Made by a program: the position numbers and the translations under genes. From positions 1-12,776 of the forward strand of contig CAKZYI010000892.1 of NCBI GenBank assembly GCA_937884735.1: a stretch of 12,776 nucleotides of DNA. The letters run 5' to 3'. Shown piece after piece: positions 1-7,195 of the stretch. Positions within the stretch are counted from its first letter, which is position 1. Each line of letters opens with the position of its first letter. The notes below the pieces were generated by a model. The model was not told where the DNA came from. It was given only the letters and a program-made list of their open reading frames with translations, and ran no database searches. This stretch comes from an uncultured Pleurocapsa sp. (lineage in GTDB: Bacteria > Cyanobacteriota > Cyanobacteriia > Cyanobacteriales > Xenococcaceae).

Positions 1-690
1 GATATTTAGTCCGTCACCATATACAGGAAGTGGTTTGCCTAATAATCTGTTGATGCACATTAGAGGAATCAACTTTTCAGGGAAATGGTAGGGACCATAA
101 TTATTTGAACAGTTGGTAATTATGGTAGGCATCCCATAGGTATGGAAGTATGCTCGCGCAAGGTGATCGCTTCCTGCTTTAGATGCGGAATAAGGGCTGT
201 TGGGAGTGTAGGGCGTAGTTTCGGTAAAAGCAGGATCATTTGCTTCTAGGCTGCCATATACTTCGTCTGTGGAGACGTGGAGAAATCTGTCATCTTGAGG
301 CTCATTTCTTTTATTCCAACGTTGGCGAAAGGCTTCTAGCAGAGTGAAAGTGCCCACTACGTTAGTTTGGATAAATGCCCCTGGTTCAATAATAGAACGG
401 TCTACATGGGATTCCGCTGCGAAATGGGCTACGGTATCAATGTCTCCAGACTCTAATAGATTATCAATTAAAGTGCGATCGCATATATCTCCTTGAACAA
501 ATTTGAGATTTTTATTGCTGCTAAGACTGGCTAAATTGGCTTTATTTCCTGCATAGGTAAGGGCATCTAAAACTACAATGCGATCGTTTTTGTAGCTATT
601 GCACCAATGATGAACAAAGTTTGAGCCAATAAATCCTGCACCACCAGTGATTAGTATACTGCGGGGTTTTCTATTATTATTTTCTGTCAT
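1..690 (-). CDS. rfbB: dTDP-glucose 4,6-dehydratase, N-terminal 230 residues (cut by window edge)
   Basis: Second enzyme of dTDP-L-rhamnose synthesis: NAD-dependent conversion of dTDP-glucose to dTDP-4-keto-6-deoxyglucose in the cytoplasm. I translated the minus strand from the ATG at 690-688; it stays open to the window edge. The extended SDR signatures are all present: dinucleotide motif GGAGFIG (residues 16-22), STDEVYG (140-146) with the Thr-Asp-Glu catalytic group, YSASK (167-171) with the catalytic Tyr and Lys, and the RmlB-typical NNYGPYHFPEKLIPL (196-210). The family is usually about 350 residues, so roughly the last third is missing because of the window boundary, not truncation. It is the last visible gene of the rfbC-D-A-B run, 110 bp after rfbA. 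No clear Shine-Dalgarno is visible; a short heptamer repeat lies just upstream of the start. Confidence 0.95.
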   Translation of the reverse strand, partial: MTENNNRKPRSILITGGAGFIGSNFVHHWCNSYKNDRIVVLDALTYAGNKANLASLSSNKNLKFVQGDICDRTLIDNLLESGDIDTVAHFAAESHVDRSIIEPGAFIQTNVVGTFTLLEAFRQRWNKRNEPQDDRFLHVSTDEVYGSLEANDPAFTETTPYTPNSPYSASKAGSDHLARAYFHTYGMPTIITNCSNNYGPYHFPEKLIPLMCINRLLGKPLPVYGDGLNI

Positions 691-695
691 AAATA

Positions 696-720
696 ATTGC
701 TAATTGCTGATTGTTGATTA
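696..720. repeat. Short tandem heptamer repeat between rfbA and rfbB
   Basis: Three head-to-tail heptamers, ATTGCTA (696-702), ATTGCTG (703-709) and ATTGTTG (710-716), are followed by the partial unit ATTA. This resembles the short tandemly repeated repetitive heptamers of cyanobacterial intergenic DNA. It lies 6 bp upstream of the rfbB start in the 110-bp rfbA-rfbB gap (691-800), where I see no other signal. No function can be assigned. Confidence 0.5.
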
Positions 721-800
721 CTTTGGTGGACAAAAAAACAATTGTGAGTGATTTAAGACTCAAATTATTATTGCCCACCCTACGGCTAAATTATTTTTGT

Positions 801-1874
801 TTAGGTTAGTTCAATTTTAGAATCGTCTCCAATCATAAAGCGTAATGCTTTGGGACGTTGTGGAGCAGCTTTTAGATGCGCTCTTTCGCCGATTAAACTA
901 TCAACAATGCGATCGCTAATTCCTTCGAGACTTGCTCCTTGAAGCACTACACTATGTTCGATATCGATATCAATTAGAGTAGTATTGTCGGCGATACTGC
1001 TATAAGGCCCAATAAAGCAATTCTCGATTTTACAGTTTTTGCCGATAGTAACTGGACCTCGAATCATAGAGTTATGTACCTGAGAGCCTGATCCTACATA
1101 AACTCTACCGCTTAGTTTGCTTTTGTCGTCAATATTGCCTTCTAGAGCAGATTCTACTGAATCATCTAAAATAATTTGATTAGCAGCCAACAGATCGTCT
1201 TTTTTACCTGTGTCTAGCCACCAACCTGATAACTTAAAGGACGCGACACTTTTTTGCTGGTCGATTAAATATTGGATTGCATCGGTAATTTCTAATTCTC
1301 CCCTTGCAGATGGTTTAATACCTGCGATCGCATTATGAATTTCTTGAGAAAATAAGTAAACCCCTACCAATGCTAAGTTTGAGGGGGGATCTTTGGGTTT
1401 TTCAATTAGCTGTAAGACTTTACCGTTTCCATCTACTTTAGCTACCCCAAAAGAGCTAGGATTTTCTACTTCGCACAACAGAGTAAGAGCATCAAGATGT
1501 TGTGTTTTAAATTTATCTAGAAATAAATCCAATTGGCTTTGAACTAGGTTGTCTCCTAAATACATAACAAAATCTGAGTCCCCCAGGAATGGTTGGGCTA
1601 CTTTTACTGCATGGGCTAGCCCTAATGGTTCATCCTGTTTAATGTAAGTTATTTTTGCCCCAAAGCGATCGCCATTGCCTGTTTTCGATTTTACTTCTTC
1701 TCCTGTTTCAGGACTGATAATAATGCCAATTTCGGTAATACCTGCGGCGACAATCGACTCGATTCCGTACCAAAGAATCGGTTTGTTGGCGACGGGTACT
1801 AGTTGTTTTGCTCCTGTATAGGTGAGGGGGCGTAGTCTTGTACCTTTACCACCAGAGAGAATAATTGCTTTCAT
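801..1874 (-). CDS. rfbA: Glucose-1-phosphate thymidylyltransferase, long form
   Basis: Makes dTDP-glucose from dTTP and glucose-1-phosphate, the entry step to dTDP-L-rhamnose. The N-terminal nucleotidyltransferase domain (about residues 1-240) has the signature LSGGKGTRLRPLT (6-18), QLVPVANKP (24-32), the metal-binding YLGDN (105-109), EKP (158-160), GELEITDAI (192-200) and WLDTG (219-223). Residues about 250-345 are Gly/Ile/Val-rich hexapeptide-like repeats that suggest a left-handed beta-helix. At 357 residues it matches the long-form subfamily (StrD-like, common in cyanobacteria, actinobacteria and archaea) rather than the roughly 290-residue enterobacterial RmlA. Start ATG at 1874; stop TAA. 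It follows rfbD after 48 bp on the same strand, consistent with one transcript. The other sugar-nucleotide genes beside it support the dTTP/rhamnose role over a different nucleotidyltransferase. Confidence 0.93.
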   Translation of the reverse strand: MKAIILSGGKGTRLRPLTYTGAKQLVPVANKPILWYGIESIVAAGITEIGIIISPETGEEVKSKTGNGDRFGAKITYIKQDEPLGLAHAVKVAQPFLGDSDFVMYLGDNLVQSQLDLFLDKFKTQHLDALTLLCEVENPSSFGVAKVDGNGKVLQLIEKPKDPPSNLALVGVYLFSQEIHNAIAGIKPSARGELEITDAIQYLIDQQKSVASFKLSGWWLDTGKKDDLLAANQIILDDSVESALEGNIDDKSKLSGRVYVGSGSQVHNSMIRGPVTIGKNCKIENCFIGPYSSIADNTTLIDIDIEHSVVLQGASLEGISDRIVDSLIGERAHLKAAPQRPKALRFMIGDDSKIELT

Positions 1875-1922
1875 GTTTAAATTGGCTTCGTTGAAGTTTA
1901 AAGTTGTAGGTAGCTTTTAGCT

Positions 1923-2819
1923 CTAATCTTTGTTGATTGATTTTCTATATTCTTCTAACATCTTTTTTAAAGATTTTCGCCAGTGAGGGGGGTATATACC
2001 CATTGCTTCGGTATATTTGTTTTTTGATAAGACGGAGTAAGCAGGACGTTGTGCTGGAGTAGGATAGTCTGCGGTGGTAATCGGGAAAACTTGCTTGATT
2101 TTTAGTGGAAAACCAAGTTGTTTTGCTTCTGTAAAGGTTGCTACTGCTAAATCATACCAGCTAGCAACACCACTATTTGTAAAGTGATAAACACCATTGA
2201 TTGTGGAATCTTCTTGGGATTTGTTTAACAAGTTAGTGATGGCATCAGCTATATCATAAGACCATGTAGGGCTACCAATTTGGTCGGCTACTACTTTCAA
2301 CTCTTCTCTGCTTTCTCCCAGCCTAATCATGGTTTTAACGAAGTTACCGTGTCCCCTCGCACCGTATACCCAGGCAGTGCGGAGGATAATATGGCGATCG
2401 CAATTTTCTCTAATTCCTATTTCACCTTGAAGCTTGGAATTGCCATATACCCCCAGAGGATCGGTTGTATCTGTTTCTAGATAGGGAGTGTGGTTTTTGC
2501 CGTTAAAAACATAATCTGTAGAAATATGTACTACCGTAGCACCAATATCGTTTGCGGCGATCGCAATTGCTTTGGGGGCATCAGCATTAATGGCAATTGC
2601 CAATTTACTGTCTTCTTCAGCTTTATCTACGGCTGTATATGCTCCTGCGTTAACAATTATATTAGGTTTGATTTCGGCGATTTTTTGTTTGATTTGTTCC
2701 GATTGGCTGAGGTCGAATTCTTGACGGCTAACTCCAACTACTTCTCCTAAGTTGGTTAGGGTTTTTGGCAATTCTTGACCAACTTGTCCTGTAATACCTG
2801 TAAGTAATATTTTGGTCAC
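1923..2819 (-). CDS. rfbD: dTDP-4-dehydrorhamnose reductase
   Basis: Last step of the pathway: NAD(P)H-dependent reduction of dTDP-4-keto-L-rhamnose to dTDP-L-rhamnose. It is a 298-residue short-chain dehydrogenase of the RmlD type, the usual length. Visible motifs are GITGQVG (8-14) for cofactor binding, NAGAYTAVDKAE (57-68), STDYVFNG (100-107), the Tyr125-x3-Lys129 catalytic pair, DQIGSPT (179-185) and RPAYSVL (258-264). The start is GTG at 2819-2817 and overlaps the rfbC stop in the tetranucleotide GTGA (2819-2816). This is a classic translational-coupling arrangement and supports the GTG start. Stop is TAG. Confidence 0.94.
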   Translation of the reverse strand: MTKILLTGITGQVGQELPKTLTNLGEVVGVSRQEFDLSQSEQIKQKIAEIKPNIIVNAGAYTAVDKAEEDSKLAIAINADAPKAIAIAANDIGATVVHISTDYVFNGKNHTPYLETDTTDPLGVYGNSKLQGEIGIRENCDRHIILRTAWVYGARGHGNFVKTMIRLGESREELKVVADQIGSPTWSYDIADAITNLLNKSQEDSTINGVYHFTNSGVASWYDLAVATFTEAKQLGFPLKIKQVFPITTADYPTPAQRPAYSVLSKNKYTEAMGIYPPHWRKSLKKMLEEYRKSINKD

Positions 2820-3361
2820 TCGAATATCTCCGCTGTTTCTAAAAGCGATCCTGCTTTATCTTTTTCAGATAATACGGGCTCTCCCTCTATTTTCCAGTCT
2901 ATATTCAACCCAGGATCGTTCCAGAGAATCGAGCGTTCGTATTCTGGCGCGTAATAATCAGTAGTATTGTATAAAAAGTCTGCTGTATCTGATAGCACAA
3001 CAAAGCCGTGGGCAAACCCAGGCGGAACCCAAAATTGCTTTTTATTGATTTCACTTAAAAGACAGCCTACCCATTGTCCAAAAGTGGGAGAACTTTTACG
3101 GATATCTACCGCTACATCGTACACTTCTCCTGAAACTACTCTAACTAGTTTGCCTTGAGCTTGTTTTATTTGATAGTGCAAACCCCGCAAAACATTTTTG
3201 GTTGAGCGAGAGTGATTGTCTTGGACAAAATTGGCGGTGACTCCAGTTTTTTCTCTAAAAGTATTTTCGTTGAAGCTTTCCATAAAAAAACCTCGATCGT
3301 CTCCAAACACTTTTGGTTCGATAATGAAGACATCGGGGATTGTTGTTTGAATAACATCCAT
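2816..3361 (-). CDS. rfbC: dTDP-4-dehydrorhamnose 3,5-epimerase
   Basis: Third step of the pathway: epimerises dTDP-4-keto-6-deoxyglucose at C3 and C5. It is a 181-residue cupin of the RmlC family at full length. Motifs: GFFMESF (24-30) near the N-terminus, RGLHYQ (59-64) with the catalytic base His62, WVPPGFAHGF (111-120) with the second conserved His, and Tyr131 in FLYNTTDYY as the likely catalytic acid, followed by the conserved ILWNDP (145-150). Start ATG at 3361-3359. It is the first gene of the rfbC-D-A-B run and shares 4 bp with rfbD. A plausible sigma-70 promoter lies about 25-55 bp upstream. The gene order and the full set of four enzymes make the assignment firm. Confidence 0.95.
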   Translation of the reverse strand: MDVIQTTIPDVFIIEPKVFGDDRGFFMESFNENTFREKTGVTANFVQDNHSRSTKNVLRGLHYQIKQAQGKLVRVVSGEVYDVAVDIRKSSPTFGQWVGCLLSEINKKQFWVPPGFAHGFVVLSDTADFLYNTTDYYAPEYERSILWNDPGLNIDWKIEGEPVLSEKDKAGSLLETAEIFE

Positions 3362-3585
3362 GAGGCTTTTTCTCTATTTCTAAGATTTATAGTTAAAGTT
3401 TTTGTTTTATGTCAGCAGTTTATAAGAACTTTTGTCCGCAATTTTGCGAAGTATTATCTGACCTTAGCAAAGTCGAACATCGTTAAAATCAAAGATATTC
3501 AAAAATATTATTTCATATTTCCGTTTAATTATAATTAATTGCTTTATTTTATTGTTTATCAGCCATCAATTATTTTTATTTTTGG
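3362..3585. other. Intergenic region between the GH38 gene and the rfb operon
   Basis: A 224-bp AT-rich gap on the path from the minus-strand mannosidase to rfbC. It contains the candidate rfbC promoter (3386-3415). I see no GC-rich hairpin with a T-run that would end the mannosidase transcript, so read-through into rfbC is possible. No convincing gene on either strand; open frames across it are low-complexity shadows. Confidence 0.5.
3386..3415 (-). promoter_or_regulatory. Candidate sigma-70 promoter of the rfbCDAB operon
   Basis: Read on the minus strand, CTGACA (3415-3410, one mismatch from TTGACA) is followed after 18 nt by TATAAA (3391-3386). A start a few bases downstream would give a short leader of about 15-20 nt before the rfbC ATG at 3361. 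This is pattern matching only; AT-rich DNA produces such hits easily. Confidence 0.35.
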
Positions 3586-6105
3586 TCAACTTTGATACCT
3601 AAGCAATTTCCAGGTTGCAATTTTGTAGGGAGAAATTTTGTTGTTTTTTTCTGTTGGTAAATTTAGAGGATTTTCTAGACAGTCAACTCTACCGCCTAAC
3701 TGTAGGAGTAAATCGCTAGTAATTGCTAGTTCATCTTTTTTGCCATGAATTTCGTAACATCGCATAACTAGTTCTTGTTTTGTTGATAGCTTGAGTGCCA
3801 TTAGAATTAGATTGTCTGAGGATAATTGTAGTAGTTGACTGGTTGATGGCAATTGACCATCGCTTAAATTAATCGCTTTGTTTTGCTCTAAAATCGCAAT
3901 ATGCAAAGGTGTATTTAGTTCGTATCCTTTTTGAACTGTTTTTGCTGCTTGCCAACTAGATTTATGGGGATAGATGGCATAAGTAAAATGATGAATTTTT
4001 CGATCGCTTTGGGGATCTGGCCAAGTTGCAGCACGCAATAATGTAAGTCTTAATAAGCTGGGCTTGGCATCATAACCATACTTACAATCGTTGAGCAAAC
4101 TAACTCCACAATTCTGGTTTTTATCGGTTATGTCTGCCCAGTTTAATGCCGACACTTCCCACTGGGCTTGTTCTGCTTCTGTCTGGGGTTTGGTAGTTTT
4201 GTTAATAGTTCCGCAGGGAATTTCGTAAGTAGCTGTATCGCTTTTTATGGTTAAGGGAAATGCCGCTTTAACCATGACATGAGTTTCTTGCCAATCTACC
4301 TCGGTGACTATTTTTAAAACCGAAGAATTTCTCTCTAAGATGTAGTCTTGGGTAAAGGTAGATTGGTTAAATTTTTTAACTACTCTAATACCTTGAGTTA
4401 ATCCAGCATCAATCCATTTGATAGATTGTAATTTGGCATTTGGCAATTGCTTTTGTTCGTATTGTGGATCGATATTCCAAGCATCCCAATATTGTCCTTT
4501 ATCTTCAAAAAACTGTAATTTGTTTCCTGGTTTTGATAGTATCTCTCTGTCATTTATTTTGTATAAAATGCTATCTATATCTCCAGTAGCCGAATTTATA
4601 ACTACCTTCAAATGGTCGTTAACTAGTTCATAAGCTGCACGCTTTTCTACTTCTGTTCTTATCGGGCTTGTTTTTTGACTTTTCCAACTCAGCCAATACA
4701 AACAATAGCCAACACTAGGAATATTGTTAGCCAAAAAAGCTAATTTAGCTTCTTTTTGTATGCTGTAAACGGATACATCATTCCCCAATTCATCGCAAAT
4801 CCAAAAATATAAATCATTGTCTGCTAATATTTTATCTTCAATAGTTACTTCTTGCGATCGCTCCCAATTAAGAGAATTAAAGATAACAATCGGTTTAGCA
4901 TCAGCTTGAGGTGGTGTTGGTAACTTAATATTTGATGCGATCGCTTTTAAAGCATTATTTAATAAGCCTTCTCCAATTGCGATCGCTTCTTCCCAATCTT
5001 GGTTAGCTTCGGTAAAAACTTCGGGAATAGATGTTCCTGGCAAAATATCGTGGAACTGATTGAATAAAACCTTTTTCCATGCCACTTCAATTAGTTGTTG
5101 CCAGTCTTCTTGAGAGTAGAAAATGTCAAACTTATTTTTTATTTTATTTTCATGTTGACAAATGCCTTCTTTTCGTGAAAAAATATTTATATTGGAAAAT
5201 AGTGTCTGATATATATACATGTCTTCGATAAGTAGAGTTGCTAGAGTTGACCACAACTCCGCTTCATAAAGTAGTCTTTCACCGTAGCGATTATATTTTT
5301 TTTGATCTGCATGGATGGTATAGCAGCCACGATGGAGTTCTAGATAAAGTTCGTCTTTCCAGACAGGAAACCCATGTCGCGATGGGAATATTTTGGCTAG
5401 ATAATTGATCGCCTTAGTAAATTTGATTTCAGGAAAAAACGGGGAGTTATTCCACCTGTCGGCAACTTCCAGCATATCTTTAGTTGGGCCACCACCATGA
5501 TCTCCTACTCCTGGTAGCCAAAAGATATCCTGCAAACCTGTTTGAGTTTCCCAATCAATAGCGTAATTGGTCATAGTAATGGGGTTCGTGTCCATTACCC
5601 CAGTCACGTTAGGGGGAGACATGAGAGTAAGTAGTCTTGTCCCGTCGGGAGACTCCCACCAAAAACAACCATGAGGAAACTTAGTTGTATCATTCCAGTG
5701 AAGTTTTCCCGTAACAAAGTATTCAATGCCACACTGCTTTAATATCTGGGGTAGCTGCCAAGTGAAGCCAAAACTATCAGGTAGCCAAGCAACTTTACTT
5801 ATATCGCCGAATTTCTCTTGATAGTATTGCTGTCCATAAATCAATTGTCGAATTAATGATTCTCCACTAACTAAGTTAGTTTCAGGTTCGATCCACATCC
5901 CTCCCAATAATTCCCATTTATTCAACCTGACAGCATTTTGGATATCTTTAAACAGAGAGGGATTGTCTTTTTCGATCCATTCATATAGTGCAGGGGAGGT
6001 ATGACCAAAAACTAAAGCAGGAAAACTTTGTTGTAAGCTGAGGACAGATTTAAAAGTACGCTGGGCTACTTCCTTGGTTTCTTCTGTTGTCCATAGCCAA
6101 GCCAT
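3586..6105 (-). CDS. GH38 alpha-mannosidase, catalytic and C-terminal part
   Basis: Glycoside hydrolase family 38 removes alpha-linked mannose by a retaining, zinc-dependent mechanism. The 839 residues from the ATG at 6105 cover most of the catalytic barrel: WIEPETNLVSGESLIRQ (71-87), WLPDSFGFTWQLPQ (107-120) with nucleophile Asp110, GDHGGGP (201-207), and NQFHDILPGTS (349-359) with the zinc-ligand His352. A helical middle region and the long beta-sandwich C-terminal domain follow. The first Met is in the middle of the HAHLD-MAWLW motif, so a protein starting there lacks two zinc ligands and should be inactive. Upstream, back to the TAA, there is no in-frame ATG, GTG or TTG; only an unlikely ATT. 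No signal peptide is visible. Stop is TGA. It lies upstream of and parallel to the rfb genes, which suggests but does not prove a link to polysaccharide turnover. Confidence 0.85.
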   Translation of the reverse strand: MAWLWTTEETKEVAQRTFKSVLSLQQSFPALVFGHTSPALYEWIEKDNPSLFKDIQNAVRLNKWELLGGMWIEPETNLVSGESLIRQLIYGQQYYQEKFGDISKVAWLPDSFGFTWQLPQILKQCGIEYFVTGKLHWNDTTKFPHGCFWWESPDGTRLLTLMSPPNVTGVMDTNPITMTNYAIDWETQTGLQDIFWLPGVGDHGGGPTKDMLEVADRWNNSPFFPEIKFTKAINYLAKIFPSRHGFPVWKDELYLELHRGCYTIHADQKKYNRYGERLLYEAELWSTLATLLIEDMYIYQTLFSNINIFSRKEGICQHENKIKNKFDIFYSQEDWQQLIEVAWKKVLFNQFHDILPGTSIPEVFTEANQDWEEAIAIGEGLLNNALKAIASNIKLPTPPQADAKPIVIFNSLNWERSQEVTIEDKILADNDLYFWICDELGNDVSVYSIQKEAKLAFLANNIPSVGYCLYWLSWKSQKTSPIRTEVEKRAAYELVNDHLKVVINSATGDIDSILYKINDREILSKPGNKLQFFEDKGQYWDAWNIDPQYEQKQLPNAKLQSIKWIDAGLTQGIRVVKKFNQSTFTQDYILERNSSVLKIVTEVDWQETHVMVKAAFPLTIKSDTATYEIPCGTINKTTKPQTEAEQAQWEVSALNWADITDKNQNCGVSLLNDCKYGYDAKPSLLRLTLLRAATWPDPQSDRKIHHFTYAIYPHKSSWQAAKTVQKGYELNTPLHIAILEQNKAINLSDGQLPSTSQLLQLSSDNLILMALKLSTKQELVMRCYEIHGKKDELAITSDLLLQLGGRVDCLENPLNLPTEKNNKISPYKIATWKLLRYQS

Positions 6106-6153
6106 GTCTAGATGTGCATGACCGAGTAAGTTAAAGCAACGCTGTTTAATATC

Positions 6154-6843
6154 TTAGCCTAAAGGTAACAAGCTCTCTCTCAATTCTTCTAAATCATGGG
6201 AAAACCTGCCTGCATCTTTGATATTGTGCCAATCAAATTTATTTAACTCCCCTGCTAATACCTCAAGGTATTCTGGTTGAAACTCACTCAAGTATTTAGA
6301 CAAAACAGTTAATTCATCAGCTACCAAGCCAGGATCTATATGTTCGGGTAAGTATGACTGCTCGTAAAGCAAATGCGATCGCATTAATGCCCCAATGTCA
6401 TGATTGGGACTAGTGAGGCGAATAGCAACTATATATTCTTCTCCTGGTTGAGCTTTGCTTGTAATAGCTACTCTTGCAGAAGAATCAAACAAATCTCCTT
6501 CTTGTACCAATTCCCCGTTAATAAATATTTTTGCCTCTTGCGCCCACCAAGTTAAAACTAATCGCAGAGTTAGATTTGAGATAGGGTAGTCTTGCAATGC
6601 TGTCGGAATGGCAATTTTTTGCCCTAGCCATTTAACCTGTTTTCCTTTGGGGAATACCAAATAGCCTTTATTATTTATCTCTGCCAAAGGACATTGATCG
6701 AGATTGATTTGGGCTAAGTTATGGCTGAGATTAACTATGTTGAGTAGAGTAAGATCGCGCCAACTGTTTTGTACTTCTAATTGAACTTGTTGATACAACT
6801 TAGTGATGAATTTCTTGATGATAGCGATCGATTTATCAGACAC
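6154..6843 (-). CDS. GH38 alpha-mannosidase, N-terminal beta-sandwich part
   Basis: 229 residues matching the non-catalytic N-terminal domain that precedes the barrel in Ams1-like cyanobacterial alpha-mannosidases. Recognition is by position and by the in-frame continuation into the catalytic motif. Visible features include a beta-rich segment around LTWWAQEAKIFINGELVQEG and a helical C-terminal stretch (about 165-229) leading to the barrel. The start is GTG at 6843-6841; an in-frame TAA at 6852-6850 excludes anything much longer. I see no good Shine-Dalgarno. It ends at TAA (6156-6154), where related proteins would simply continue. Alone it carries no catalytic residue, so it is a fragment unless the stop is read through. 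It starts 48 bp from a divergent small ORF. Confidence 0.7.
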   Translation of the reverse strand: MSDKSIAIIKKFITKLYQQVQLEVQNSWRDLTLLNIVNLSHNLAQINLDQCPLAEINNKGYLVFPKGKQVKWLGQKIAIPTALQDYPISNLTLRLVLTWWAQEAKIFINGELVQEGDLFDSSARVAITSKAQPGEEYIVAIRLTSPNHDIGALMRSHLLYEQSYLPEHIDPGLVADELTVLSKYLSEFQPEYLEVLAGELNKFDWHNIKDAGRFSHDLEELRESLLPLG

Positions 6844-6891
6844 AGTTAATTACAAATAGTTTTGCCAAGTTATTGATGAGGAAAAGAATTT

Positions 6892-7062
6892 ATGTCAATG
6901 GAACATAAAGCATACGTGTTTGACTATTATAATATCACGATTCAATTAAAACCGATCTTAATCGATGCTTTGAGTAACAATAATAAAGAAAATATAATTG
7001 ATTTTATTCAAGTAAATCGACGAACATTAAAAGATCCAGACAATAACTTTGCTGAGAATTAA
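6892..7062 (+). CDS. Small hypothetical protein, 56 residues, possibly a truncated family member
   Basis: ATG at 6892 is preceded by GAGGA (6878-6882), a good Shine-Dalgarno at 9-nt spacing, which picks this start over the Met two codons later. The product begins MSMEHKAYVFDYYN and has a central stretch, LKPILIDALSNNNKENIIDF, that looks amphipathic and helical; it ends NNFAEN before TAA (7060-7062). There is no signal peptide, membrane segment or cysteine. I have an unverified impression that longer cyanobacterial hypothetical proteins begin in a similar way (an EHKAY-x-FDY start and an LKDP motif). In that case this would be an N-terminal remnant. It is divergent from the GH38 gene (48 bp apart) and 38 bp ahead of the tRNA-like gene. 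It is short, but the ribosome site and protein-like composition favour a real or recently real gene. Confidence 0.5.
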   Translation: MSMEHKAYVFDYYNITIQLKPILIDALSNNNKENIIDFIQVNRRTLKDPDNNFAEN

Positions 7063-7100
7063 ATAAAGATTACAACAACAAATTTTGCTAATCAACTTAA

Positions 7101-7173
7101 GGGGCTGTAGCTCAATTAAGAAGAGCAAAAGACTACGGATCTTTGACTATAGGTGCAAGTCCTACCAGTCCCA
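7101..7173 (+). tRNA. tRNA-Arg(ACG)-like gene with aberrant D and T loops
   Basis: Cloverleaf folded by hand. The acceptor stem GGGGCTG (7101-7107) pairs with CAGTCCC (7166-7172), with one G-T wobble. D stem GCTC/GAGC (7110-7113 with 7123-7126). Anticodon stem AAAGA/TCTTT (7128-7132 with 7140-7144) is perfect; loop CTACGGA gives anticodon ACG, which reads Arg CGU and, if edited to inosine, CGC/CGA. The T stem has four pairs and one A-C mismatch (7149/7165). Discriminator is A7173, and CCA is not encoded. Odd points: the D loop AATTAAGAA lacks the invariant GG pair, and the T loop TGCAAGT has G in place of the invariant T55. This could be a divergent functional tRNA of the mobile-element type or a decaying tRNA gene. 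Confidence 0.7.
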
Positions 7174-7195
7174 TAAAATAATCAAAAAATAGCAT

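Larger units (their letters stand above)
3586..6843 (-). pseudogene. GH38 alpha-mannosidase, whole locus, interrupted by one in-frame TAA
   Basis: The two ORFs 6843-6154 and 6105-3586 are in the same frame (6843 minus 6105 is 738, i.e. 246 codons). Only one stop, the TAA at 6156-6154 (codon 230), separates them. Read through it, the locus gives 1085 codons, close to the usual size of Ams1/ManC-like class II alpha-mannosidases. The 16 codons between the stop and the next ATG read DIKQRCFNLLGHAHLD, running straight into MAWLW. His244 and Asp246 of this HxHLDMAW motif are the family's zinc ligands. The other active-site parts are intact: Asp356 in WLPDSFG (nucleophile and zinc ligand) and His598-Asp599 in FHDILPGTS. 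There is no frameshift and no other stop. Nonsense mutation, sequence error and readthrough are all compatible with what I see. Confidence 0.75.

Noticed and set aside
2280..2750. Plus-strand frames of 66 and 86 codons inside rfbD
   Set aside because: They are antisense to a fully conserved rfbD, are Cys/Phe/Ile-rich, and have no start signals.
3212..3538. Plus-strand 108-codon frame over the rfbC 5' end
   Set aside because: It overlaps rfbC antisense, has no ribosome site, and its composition is that of a shadow frame plus AT-rich spacer.
7101..7173. tRNA as a suppressor that would read the in-frame TAA codons
   Set aside because: The anticodon loop clearly gives ACG (Arg). Reading TAA would need UUA.
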